From NCBI GenBank assembly GCA_002395155.1, contig DGWD01000043.1, positions 1 through 46,242 on the forward strand: a stretch of 46,242 bases of DNA. The letters are read 5' to 3'. Shown piece after piece: positions 33,787-41,446 of this stretch. A model generated the notes under the pieces. That model was not told the origin of the DNA and searched no databases. It worked only from the letters and a program-made list of their open reading frames with translations. Every line of letters begins with the position of its first letter. Positions within the stretch are counted from its first letter, which is position 1. The position numbers were made by a program, and so were the translations under genes. The DNA is from Treponema sp. UBA4267 (lineage in GTDB: Bacteria > Spirochaetota > Spirochaetia > Treponematales > Treponemataceae).

Positions 33787-36246
33787 TGAAACTCTATAAT
33801 CCCAATTATGCTTTGGGTAACGACCTTTCATCTCTTTGCAAATTTCCGGCCATGCCCCACTCCAAAAACCCGCAAGATCTTCTGTAACTTGTAGAGGACG
33901 ACTTGCCGGTGACAAAAGCCTTAAAAGAACATTTTTTCCACAAATTTGAGGAGTCTCAAAGCAGGCAAATATTCTTTGAATGATAATTTCTACAACAGGT
34001 TTTATCTGCTCTTGTCTTTCATATTTAACTTTACATTTTCTTCCATTTGGTAGAATTAAGATTTGAGGTACTTCACTGTCAATTTTTGAACCATCTAAAT
34101 ACCAGTAAAGTGCATCATAGAGAATTTGTGTGCTTAGATGAGTGGAAGTACCTAAAAAGGCAGGAAGCCATTCCTCCACATCATCCTGCAATTTATTTTT
34201 GAGATTAGAAGGCATTGCTAGTTCTTTATCACCCTTCTGTTGATTCCAAAATTCTACCCGTAAAAGAAAATTTTCAATTTTTTCATCCAGTGGAAGAGAA
34301 TCGAAGCCCTTCGTTTTAACTTCATTTACCCAAGCCGCCAATAAATCTTCAGAATCCGCTGGTATTTTTTTTGAAGATAAAACTATCTGACCATAGCAAA
34401 TATCTTCTGTTTTAACTATTTTTCCGTCTTTAAACTGGCAATTTTCTTTTTTTTGAGCATGATTTTTCATAAAATGCTCTACTTCTGCCTGAGAAAGCTC
34501 TTCAAAGTCAAAAATGGTTCCCTGGACTTTACCTGCCAAAACAGATGGAGCAACAAGCCATTGAGGGGTCTGTCCCCCATATCCCCCATTCGCACCATGA
34601 GTCCCTTGTTGACCACCCAAAATAGCCTTTCGCCCACTTGCAAACTGATATTCTGCCGGCTGCTGGCCAAGAGGACTTAAAAGCTTTGCAATTCTATCTG
34701 GATAGCCTGCAAGAATAAGTGGATAGGGGTCTGTCCCCTCACATTTTTCAACATTTTTACAATCAGCCTCCAAATAGGGGGCTGTCCCCAATCGAGCTTT
34801 TAAATCACTAATAAACCTTTTTTGTATTTCAGCAGAACTCTTAGCGTACGAAGAATATTTAATCACAAGATTCTGCCAGGCTTCGTTTCCTTTAGAATAT
34901 CCCTCAAGTGCAATACTTGCCAAACGTGGATGAAGACCAAGACTCAAGGCCTTTTTTCCCTTATCACTAATTCTAAAATCATCCTTAAGCATTCCAAGCT
35001 TTTGTAAAAGACGTCTCGCTTCTGTCCAAGCCGCCTCAGAAGGTTTATCCAGCCAATCTATTCCGTCAAATGAATAAACACCCCTTTCTGCACATTCCAG
35101 CACCAATTGGGTTATATCTGCCCTTAAAATCTCTGGTGGAAAATCTTTTATTCTTGGATCAAATTCCGACCACATACGAATACAAGTTCCCTCTTCCAGT
35201 CGACCTGCACGACCTTTTCTCTGTTCAGCCGAAAATTCACTTTCTACTTCTGTACAAAGATTTTCCATGCCTGTTGAAATATTCATTCTGTTTATCCGAG
35301 CTAAACCAGAATCTATTACCACATTTACACCAGGAACGGTCAATGAAGTTTCCGCAATTGCCGAAGACAAAATAACTCGCCGCTTGTCTGATTCCCTTAA
35401 AATCTTTTTTTGTTCTTCTAGAGAAATACTCGAATGTAGAATTAAGACTTCAACATCATCATCTTTTAAAGGCTGATAAAGATTTTCGTAAGCCCGACAA
35501 ATATCAGAAATGCCTGGCAAAAACACCAGTATATTTCCAGTTTTTTTACGTTTCAAAGAATCTAACACCAGACCTTCCAGACTTTTTTCAGGTTCATAAA
35601 AAACTTTAACAGGATAAAGACGGCCCAGTATTTCTAACAAAGGCACTTTATCTTCATCATCTGAAAAATACTTTTGCAATTTTTGGGCATTCATAGTAGC
35701 CGACATGATGATGATGTAGAGGTCGTCCCTGAACTCAAGTGCCTCTTTTAAAAAAGCTATAAGTAGGTCTGTATTAATCGAACGTTCGTGAAATTCATCC
35801 ACAATAACAAGATTATAGCCTTCCAAACTCGGATCTGACTGTAGCTGACGAACCAGAATCCCTTCTGTAACAACTTCTAGTCTGGTATTTTTTCCAATTT
35901 TATTTTCTAGATGAACCCTATAACCAATCTGTCCTTTTCCACATTCTTCATCACTTAATTCTGCAAGACGATTTGCCACCCCTAAAACAGCAAGTCTTCT
36001 AGGTTGAGTCATAAGCATTTTACCTTTGAATTCCTCTAACAAAGCCAGAGGCAAAACCGTTGACTTACCAGTTGATGTTTGAGCAGTTAAAATTAAAACA
36101 TGGGATGGAGATTCTTTAAGGCTTTTACAAATATTCTCTAAATAAGCAGTAATTGGAAACTGTGATATTTTATTTTCTGGCAGCATAATTCGAATTATTT
36201 TTAATATATCAAATTCCCCATAATTATACTCTACCCGAGTTCTCAT
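33769..36246 (-). CDS. hrpB: ATP-dependent RNA helicase HrpB-like
   Basis: 825 residues, near the usual length. DEAH-box helicase with Walker A TAQTSTGKSTVLPLALL near 56-62, VIVDEFHERS near 150, MSATMNAQKL, and motif VI QRKGRAGRLEEG. The HrpB C-terminal region ends with LLSPASRPLQVTEDLAGFW and KGRYPKHNWD, family hallmarks. The cellular role of HrpB is poorly known. Three GGGGACAGACCCC-type elements lie within 230 bp in the mid-region and add GGYGGQTP, CEGTDPYPL and LGTAPY. ATG 36246 is used because AAGGA lies 5 bases upstream; the internal ATG 36186 lacks one. Confidence 0.93.
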   Translation of the reverse strand: MRTRVEYNYGEFDILKIIRIMLPENKISQFPITAYLENICKSLKESPSHVLILTAQTSTGKSTVLPLALLEEFKGKMLMTQPRRLAVLGVANRLAELSDEECGKGQIGYRVHLENKIGKNTRLEVVTEGILVRQLQSDPSLEGYNLVIVDEFHERSINTDLLIAFLKEALEFRDDLYIIIMSATMNAQKLQKYFSDDEDKVPLLEILGRLYPVKVFYEPEKSLEGLVLDSLKRKKTGNILVFLPGISDICRAYENLYQPLKDDDVEVLILHSSISLEEQKKILRESDKRRVILSSAIAETSLTVPGVNVVIDSGLARINRMNISTGMENLCTEVESEFSAEQRKGRAGRLEEGTCIRMWSEFDPRIKDFPPEILRADITQLVLECAERGVYSFDGIDWLDKPSEAAWTEARRLLQKLGMLKDDFRISDKGKKALSLGLHPRLASIALEGYSKGNEAWQNLVIKYSSYAKSSAEIQKRFISDLKARLGTAPYLEADCKNVEKCEGTDPYPLILAGYPDRIAKLLSPLGQQPAEYQFASGRKAILGGQQGTHGANGGYGGQTPQWLVAPSVLAGKVQGTIFDFEELSQAEVEHFMKNHAQKKENCQFKDGKIVKTEDICYGQIVLSSKKIPADSEDLLAAWVNEVKTKGFDSLPLDEKIENFLLRVEFWNQQKGDKELAMPSNLKNKLQDDVEEWLPAFLGTSTHLSTQILYDALYWYLDGSKIDSEVPQILILPNGRKCKVKYERQEQIKPVVEIIIQRIFACFETPQICGKNVLLRLLSPASRPLQVTEDLAGFWSGAWPEICKEMKGRYPKHNWDYRVSDDGEK
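34564..34578. repeat. GGGG-TCTGT-CCCC element in hrpB (copy 3)
   Basis: AGGGGTCTGTCCCCC. It encodes GGQTP in HrpB, in the same frame as kinase copy 2. Confidence 0.6.
34725..34739. repeat. GGGG-TCTGT-CCCC element in hrpB (copy 4)
   Basis: AGGGGTCTGTCCCCT. It encodes EGTDPY, a different reading frame from copy 3. Confidence 0.6.
34776..34790. repeat. GGGG-GCTGT-CCCC element in hrpB (copy 5)
   Basis: AGGGGGCTGTCCCCA, one base different in the core. It encodes LGTAPY and lies only 36 bases from copy 4. Confidence 0.55.
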
Positions 36247-36261
36247 TAGATTCCTTAAAAA

Positions 36262-36290
36262 TAATTAATTTTTATTTCAAATTTTAACAA
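36262..36290 (-). promoter_or_regulatory. hrpB promoter
   Basis: TTGTTA (36290-36285), 17-base spacer, TAATTA (36267-36262). Its -35 is 6 bases from the -35 of the divergent small-peptide promoter. Confidence 0.5.
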
Positions 36291-36296
36291 AACCTC

Positions 36297-36325
36297 TTGC
36301 ATATAAATCCAATTCATTGTATATT
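36297..36325 (+). promoter_or_regulatory. Promoter of the 27-residue peptide gene
   Basis: TTGCAT (36297-36302), exact 17-base spacer, TATATT (36320-36325). Transcription would start near 36332. Confidence 0.65.
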
Positions 36326-36332
36326 CTTACTT

Positions 36333-36348
36333 GTTAGGCATGCCTAAC
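36333..36348. promoter_or_regulatory. 16-bp palindromic operator at the transcript start of the peptide gene
   Basis: GTTAGGCA-TGCCTAAC is a perfect palindrome located at +1 to +16. The TTAGG...CCTAA half-sites resemble those of DtxR/MntR-family metal regulators; the regulator is not in this window. Confidence 0.6.
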
Positions 36349-36379
36349 TTTAAAAGCTTAACAATAGGAGGCCGAAAAA

Positions 36380-36463
36380 ATGGAATGTTTACTTTTAGTT
36401 GGATTGGCTGTTACTGTTGGTGGTTTATCCTCTTTGAAATCATTCTTGAAATCAAAAGGTTAA
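36380..36463 (+). CDS. 27-residue hydrophobic small membrane peptide
   Basis: ATG 36380 is preceded by AGGAGG with an 8-9 base gap and reads MECLLLVGLAVTVGGLSSLK followed by SFLKSKG. The first ~17 residues form a single membrane helix and the C-terminus is basic, giving N-out/C-in or peripheral topology. Promoter, palindromic operator, strong ribosome site and terminator all flank it, so it is very probably a real gene despite its size. I do not recognise a family. It could be a small regulator of a transporter, a metal-stress peptide, or a type-I-toxin-like peptide. A ~75-base structured region follows before the terminator. Confidence 0.65.
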   Translation: MECLLLVGLAVTVGGLSSLKSFLKSKG

Positions 36464-36487
36464 TTCAGGCTCTTATAATTTAATATA

Positions 36488-36531
36488 GTCAAAAAGATTA
36501 AAAACAAGTTCCTAATCTTTTTGACAACTTG
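36488..36531 (+). other. Structured 3' region with alternative pairings
   Basis: GTCAAAAAGATTA (36488-36500) and TAATCTTTTTGAC (36513-36525) form a perfect 13-bp stem. The loop contains CAAGTT (36505-36510), complementary to AACTTG (36526-36531) just outside the stem, allowing a pseudoknot or an alternative fold. It could be a small RNA released from the 3' end, or an antisense target. Confidence 0.6.
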
Positions 36532-36538
36532 CTCCTAG

Positions 36539-36576
36539 ACCGGGTTTCGTATTGCCAGACGAGCCCGGTTTTTTTT
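36539..36576 (+). terminator. Terminator of the small-peptide transcript
   Basis: ACCGGG (36539-36544) pairs with CCCGGT (36564-36569), with an inner CGT/ACG pair, followed by eight T. It reaches the stop codon of the convergent reductase gene. Confidence 0.85.
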
Positions 36577-38311
36577 ATTGATTAATGAATTCTACTGCAG
36601 AATCAGCAGCAATTTTTCCGAATACACAAATATCTGCTACTGCATTACCACCAAGACGATTTCCACCATGAACACCACCTGTAACTTCTCCAGCGGCATA
36701 CAAGCCTGGAATCACCTGATTTTTTGAATTCAAAACTTCTGCTTTTGTATTAATTTTAATTCCACCCATTGTGTGATGGATTGCAGGACCAACTTCTACA
36801 GCAAAGTAAGGGCCTTCTGACAAAGCTCTTGGCATTTCACTTGCTTTACGACCAAATTCTGGATCAGATCCATTAACTACATAAGTATTATAATTTGAAA
36901 TTGTAGCAGCAAGACTTCCTGTTGGCATACCAAGTTTTTCTCCCAATTCATCAGGGGTCTGTCCCTCTGTCAAAAGTCCTTTTTCTATGTAGCCTTCAAT
37001 AGCCTTAAGAGATTTTCTAACACTTGTATCAAATACTAAATATGCAGTTTTACCTGTTTGAGCAAGAACATTTGCACTCATTACATCGCGAGTAGCCATT
37101 TCTGTTCCAAAACGCTTTCCTTCACGATTTACCATGATTGCACCATTTCCACGAACTGCCTCTGTAATCATTACACCATTTGAAGGCACTACTGTTGGAT
37201 GTGTCTGAATCTGATCCATTTGAGTAAGCTGACCATCAAATTTTTCTATCCAGGCAAAAGCATCACCTGTTGCCCCCTTGTGATTTGTAGTTCCAAAACC
37301 TGCTAAACTTGGAACATAAGATTCAACCATTTTAGAGTTTGCACCAAAACCACCAGTAGCAATAATTACAGCCTTTGCTTTAATTGTATAAGTCTGATTA
37401 TCTTTCTGAACAACTACTCCAGCAGCAGATCCATTATCAGAAATAATATCTATAACTTTTGAGTTTTTACGTAAATCTACACCAAGAGTTTTTGCGGCAG
37501 ATTCAAGAACTGGAATCATATGTGCACCAACGGCAGCACCACCCTGAGGACGATGTGTTCTTTTATTTGTTGAACCTGCCATTTTTCCTACATCAGTTAA
37601 ATCTACTCCAATTGAAACCAACCAATCTACTGTTTCTGGAGCTTTATTTACCATTTCGTGAACAAGATCCGAATCATTTAAGTTATATCCACCCTTCATT
37701 GTATCTGAGTAGAAACTTTCTTTTGAATCCGCAATTCCCAATTCCTTTTGAAAACGAGTTTCTGCCGCATTTAATCCACCAGTGGCACTTGTTGTATTAC
37801 CACCAACTACTCCCATTTTTTCAAGTAAAATTACATCCTTTACACCTTTTTGCTTAGCCTCAATAGAAGCACAAAGTCCTGCTCCACCAGCACCAATAAT
37901 TACAATATCGCAAGAAGTATCTTTCTCCTTTGCAACTTTTTCTTTTTTTCCACTAGCTTGATTAAGGGCATTTCTAATGGCTTCCACAGTTCCTTTTGAA
38001 GAAATAGTTGCTCCCGAAACTGCATCATAAGACTTTATATTTCCCTGAGCCAAAAGCTGATCAAGAACACTTTTAATTGCAGGTTTTGCAAAGTCAGTTT
38101 CCGACTCAGATAAAATCTTATAATCAACAATTTTCTTATTTTTTACTGTAAGGCTGATTTCGATAGGACCATTTCGTCCTTCGCCTCTTCCAGTCCATTC
38201 ACCATCTGCGTAAGCAGGAGTTTTTAATGAATAGGTAGTTATAAAAATTAAAGCAGCTATAGAAGCTACAATAAAGCCAATTAACGAACTAAAGAAACGT
38301 TTTTTATTCAT
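36575..38311 (-). CDS. Exported FMN/FAD flavoprotein reductase (fumarate/urocanate reductase type)
   Basis: 578 residues. An N-terminal membrane anchor (FFSSLIGFIVASIAALIF) leads to an FMN-binding domain with the flavinylation motif SGATIS (Thr102), then an FAD-binding reductase domain: IGAGGAGLCASIEA near 137, VVGGNTTSATGGLNA, GGFGANSKM, REGKRFGTE and the C-terminal GGNRLGGNA. It belongs to the soluble flavocytochrome-c/fumarate reductase family, without the haem domain. The acceptor (fumarate, urocanate, acrylate-type) cannot be told. No apbE (FMN transferase) is in the window. An extra EGQTPDELG segment stems from a palindromic element. It starts 28 bp after the esterase gene. Confidence 0.9.
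   Translation of the reverse strand: MNKKRFFSSLIGFIVASIAALIFITTYSLKTPAYADGEWTGRGEGRNGPIEISLTVKNKKIVDYKILSESETDFAKPAIKSVLDQLLAQGNIKSYDAVSGATISSKGTVEAIRNALNQASGKKEKVAKEKDTSCDIVIIGAGGAGLCASIEAKQKGVKDVILLEKMGVVGGNTTSATGGLNAAETRFQKELGIADSKESFYSDTMKGGYNLNDSDLVHEMVNKAPETVDWLVSIGVDLTDVGKMAGSTNKRTHRPQGGAAVGAHMIPVLESAAKTLGVDLRKNSKVIDIISDNGSAAGVVVQKDNQTYTIKAKAVIIATGGFGANSKMVESYVPSLAGFGTTNHKGATGDAFAWIEKFDGQLTQMDQIQTHPTVVPSNGVMITEAVRGNGAIMVNREGKRFGTEMATRDVMSANVLAQTGKTAYLVFDTSVRKSLKAIEGYIEKGLLTEGQTPDELGEKLGMPTGSLAATISNYNTYVVNGSDPEFGRKASEMPRALSEGPYFAVEVGPAIHHTMGGIKINTKAEVLNSKNQVIPGLYAAGEVTGGVHGGNRLGGNAVADICVFGKIAADSAVEFINQ
36953..36966. repeat. GGGG-TCTGT-CCC element in the reductase gene (copy 6)
   Basis: AGGGGTCTGTCCCT; encodes EGQTP in the reductase, between helices of the capping region. 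Confidence 0.5.
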
Positions 38312-38339
38312 AAAACATTCTCCCTTTAAAATTTTATAA

Positions 38340-39569
38340 TTATTTTGAATAACCCATTGCTACAATTGTGAACCCCTTATCTTCACTTCCTTTTGCCATT
38401 TTTACTTCAATTTTGTGATTAGAAGAAGTTTTTTCGTTTATAAGAATAAGGTTTTCACAATTATTCCAGCCATTTTTAGCTCCACCATCAACAGTTTTAA
38501 ATAATTTTCCATCTACGTAGATTTCAGCTTCACCATATTTTTCTGTAAGCCAAGAGCCCTGTACTTTATAAGTAAAAATGAAGTTTTTGCAATTAATATT
38601 AAGCACAAAAGGTTCATTTTCATTTGTTGCTTGTTTGTACCAGTTTATTGGAAAATTACCCTTATTTGTTTTTTTAAGTGATTGAGTTTGCGAATCTGTA
38701 TCTTTAAATCCACCTTTTACAATTTTAACATTATCATCATCACCCAATATACGAATAAAATTATCAAAACCTGGCGTTTTAAATAATTTTTCAGGAACTT
38801 TTATAGCAGAATCTTTTTTATCTTTATCAATAGTATTAATTAAATTTATAAGACAATCTGTTACAAGCTGATGTCCTTCTAATGTCGGATGTACATTATC
38901 TGTAAAATATTCATCATGAGTAAATAATTTTTTATCAATTGATTCCTTTACAGACTTCAACATATTTACCTGCGGAATTGAATAATAATCAGCAACAGGC
39001 TTTTTTTGAGCCATTGTATTACCATAATCTGCTGCAGAATAAAGTGCAATTATAGCAGTTTCCGGATTTGCCAATAGAACTTTACGAACAATCCCTTCAA
39101 ATGCAATTTGGGTGCTTTCACTTCCATCATCATTTACTGCAAATTCTATAATCAACAAATCTGGAGATCGTCCACAAATTTCTGTAACATCTGAATCATA
39201 ACGAACAAGACCTAGAATAGAAGATGTTCCACTTAGACCTGCATTATTAAAATTAAGATTTTTACCTTCGTCAGGAGTAAAGTTATCTTTAAGAGCTCTA
39301 AAAAACTGGTAAGCATAACCATCGGTAAAATTTGCAGGACCAGCTCCTTCTGTTACAGAACCTCCAAGAGCAGCAACCCAAACCTTTTGGCCCTTCTTCA
39401 TCTTTTCAATTATTGTCTTAAGGCGATAATTATTTCCCTTGCTAACAATTGATTCTTTAAGAATCTTTTCGTAGTTTGTCTGATTAAGATTAAGCGGTGC
39501 CTTGGCAAATACTGAAAATCCCAGCATAAAATATACTAAAACTCCTTGGATTTTTTTTAAAAATTTCAT
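38340..39569 (-). CDS. Secreted SGNH/GDSL hydrolase (probable carbohydrate esterase)
   Basis: 409 residues from ATG 39569. A signal peptide (GVLVYFMLGFSVFA) precedes an SGNH core with the Ser in LGGSVTEG (Ser71), Gly in NNAGLSGTSS, Asn in IEFAVNDDGS, and Asp-His in TDNVHPTLEGH near 226. A C-terminal beta-rich domain of ~130 residues follows. Such enzymes often remove acetyl groups from plant polysaccharides, which fits xylan use, but the substrate is inferred. ATG 39569 follows GAGG by 7 bases; the ATG at 39584 overlaps that site. The ribosome site sits within the 3' arm of the upstream terminator hairpin. Confidence 0.85.
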   Translation of the reverse strand: MKFLKKIQGVLVYFMLGFSVFAKAPLNLNQTNYEKILKESIVSKGNNYRLKTIIEKMKKGQKVWVAALGGSVTEGAGPANFTDGYAYQFFRALKDNFTPDEGKNLNFNNAGLSGTSSILGLVRYDSDVTEICGRSPDLLIIEFAVNDDGSESTQIAFEGIVRKVLLANPETAIIALYSAADYGNTMAQKKPVADYYSIPQVNMLKSVKESIDKKLFTHDEYFTDNVHPTLEGHQLVTDCLINLINTIDKDKKDSAIKVPEKLFKTPGFDNFIRILGDDDNVKIVKGGFKDTDSQTQSLKKTNKGNFPINWYKQATNENEPFVLNINCKNFIFTYKVQGSWLTEKYGEAEIYVDGKLFKTVDGGAKNGWNNCENLILINEKTSSNHKIEVKMAKGSEDKGFTIVAMGYSK

Positions 39570-39570
39570 T

Positions 39571-39604
39571 AAAAAACCTCGCATTAGTATTCTAACACGA
39601 GGTT
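39571..39604 (-). terminator. pyrF-pyrKD terminator overlapping the esterase ribosome site
   Basis: On the minus strand AACCTCGTGTTAG (39604-39592) pairs with CTAATGCGAGGTT (39587-39575), two G-U pairs included, followed by a T-run to 39571. ATG 39569 comes right after. Confidence 0.8.
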
Positions 39605-39627
39605 CTTAAAAAGATATATGGTTTTTC

Positions 39628-41424
39628 CTATTTTTGAATAAGACCTTTCATTTCATCTATTGATTTATAACCTTTGCGTTTCATAAAGGCCTCAAGACCA
39701 TCAATAATTTCTATCATGGCTTTAGGATTTGCAAAAGTCATTGTTCCAACCTGCAATGCCGAAGCACCTGCCATAATAAATTCAACTGCATCCTGCCAGG
39801 TAGCAATTCCACCAATTGCAATAACAGGAACTCTTTTTTCAACAGGCAGAGTATTAATTGCTTCTACAAGTTCATAAATCAAACGAACGGCAATAGGTTT
39901 TACAGCAGGACCACCAACACCAGCTTTAAGATTGTTGAATACTGGAACTCCTCTTTCAATATCAACTGCGATGCCCTGGAAAGAATTACAAAGACTTATT
40001 CCATCTGCCCCAGCTTCAATACAAGCCAAAGCAACCTGATTAAGCTCTGTTGATTGTGGAGTCAGTTTTACAATTAAAGGCTTTTTTGTTTCTGCTCGAA
40101 CAGCCTTTACAACCTGACTGGCTGCTGTACAAGACATTCCCCAGGCAGCTCCACCAGCCTTTACATTTGGACAGGAAATATTCAATTCAATCACTGGAAC
40201 ATCTGTTTTTTCCAGAAGTTTTGCACCTTCTACATAAGTTTCCATTGTTGAACCCGAAAGATTTGCAATTGCAACTGGTTTTAGCTTCATCATTTCTGGA
40301 AGTTCATTATCAATAAAATGTTTAATTCCAGGATTCTGAAGTCCAATTGAATTCATAAGACCGCCTGTAAACTCATGCAAACGGATTCCGTCATTTCCCT
40401 GTCTAGCTTCAAGGGTCAGCCCCTTACTGGAAATACCACCAAGACGATTTACATCAAAAACTGTTTTATATTCAGTACCAAAACCAAAAGTTCCGGAAGA
40501 ACCAATCACCGGATTCTGGAATTTAACACTAGCAATCTCAACAGATAAATCTGGCTTGTCAGATAGAGGTTCTCTTCTTGGCTGAACTTTTATTCCAGCA
40601 ACTTCATCAATCTTTTCAAATTTTAAAATTGAACCGTCAAAAACAGGTCCTTCTTTACAACAGCGAAGTTTTCCCTGAGTTGTATCTATTACACAACCAA
40701 GACAAACTCCAACACCGCAGGCCATTCTGGATTCCATACTTAGCCAGCATTTTACCCCAGCTTCAGCACAAATTTTCTGTAAATATGCAAGCATTGGGAT
40801 TGGACCACAGGCATACAAAGCAGAATAATTTCCTTCTTTCAAAACCTGAACTGTCAAAGCGGCAGGAAGCATTCCGTGCACTCCGACAGAACCATCATCT
40901 GTAGTGATAGTCAGTTTGTTGGCATGAAGATTTTCAAGACCGTATGAGCCTGATTTAAACGAAGCAAAAAAGTCATATGATTTTTCTGGTAAAGTTGATG
41001 CAAAGCCTGCTACAGGAGCAACGCCAATTCCTCCACCAACAATGCAGACCTTCTTATCACTCTTTTCAGGATAAGGGAATCTGTTTCCGCAAGGTCCAAG
41101 CAAATTAATCTTATCACCCTCTCTCAAAGAGCAAAGTTCTTCTGTTCCACGACCTTTCAGGAGAATTAAGAAAGTAATTTCAACCTTTCCATCAGAATTT
41201 TTTTCTGCCTTATAAACACTGATTGGACGACCCAGCAAAACATTTGAACGAACTGCATGAAGCATGTAAAACTGGCCTGCCGCAGGTTCCTGAGCGTCTG
41301 TCCCCAAAAGAACCACAAGTTCATAAACACTATTTGCAGGAACAGCGTCCTTTACAACCTTACAAGTGCTTACACATCCTTCTGCATAAACCGGATATGG
41401 AATCCCCTGACAATCTTTAAACAT
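39628..41424 (-). CDS. pyrD: Dihydroorotate dehydrogenase with fused electron-transfer subunit (PyrK-PyrD)
   Basis: 598 residues. The N-terminal part (~1-275) is PyrK: a ferredoxin-reductase FAD domain (GQFYMLHAVRSNVLLGRPIS), NAD-binding VGGGIGVAPVAGF, and a [2Fe-2S] site with cysteines in CGVGVCLGC and RCC near 236-257. The C-terminal part is class 1B PyrD: SVEIASVKFQNPVIGSSGTF, catalytic Cys near 419 in ELNISCPNVKAGG, and IAIGGIATWQDAVEFIMAGA for FMN binding. Normally two separate proteins form a heterotetramer; here both are in one chain with NAD+ as likely acceptor. It starts 22 bp after pyrF, with AGGTG upstream of ATG 41424. Confidence 0.95.
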   Translation of the reverse strand: MFKDCQGIPYPVYAEGCVSTCKVVKDAVPANSVYELVVLLGTDAQEPAAGQFYMLHAVRSNVLLGRPISVYKAEKNSDGKVEITFLILLKGRGTEELCSLREGDKINLLGPCGNRFPYPEKSDKKVCIVGGGIGVAPVAGFASTLPEKSYDFFASFKSGSYGLENLHANKLTITTDDGSVGVHGMLPAALTVQVLKEGNYSALYACGPIPMLAYLQKICAEAGVKCWLSMESRMACGVGVCLGCVIDTTQGKLRCCKEGPVFDGSILKFEKIDEVAGIKVQPRREPLSDKPDLSVEIASVKFQNPVIGSSGTFGFGTEYKTVFDVNRLGGISSKGLTLEARQGNDGIRLHEFTGGLMNSIGLQNPGIKHFIDNELPEMMKLKPVAIANLSGSTMETYVEGAKLLEKTDVPVIELNISCPNVKAGGAAWGMSCTAASQVVKAVRAETKKPLIVKLTPQSTELNQVALACIEAGADGISLCNSFQGIAVDIERGVPVFNNLKAGVGGPAVKPIAVRLIYELVEAINTLPVEKRVPVIAIGGIATWQDAVEFIMAGASALQVGTMTFANPKAMIEIIDGLEAFMKRKGYKSIDEMKGLIQK

Positions 41425-41446
41425 ATCACCTGCTCCACTTATATTT

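Noticed and set aside
34479..34680. Short ORFs on either strand inside hrpB and other large genes
   Set aside because: They lie within long conserved genes, lack ribosome sites and have composition explained by the overlapping gene.
41291..41305. Possible seventh GGGGTCTGTCCCC element in pyrKD (GCGTCTGTCCCC)
   Set aside because: The left GGGG arm is missing and the encoded residues fit the normal protein; treated as chance.
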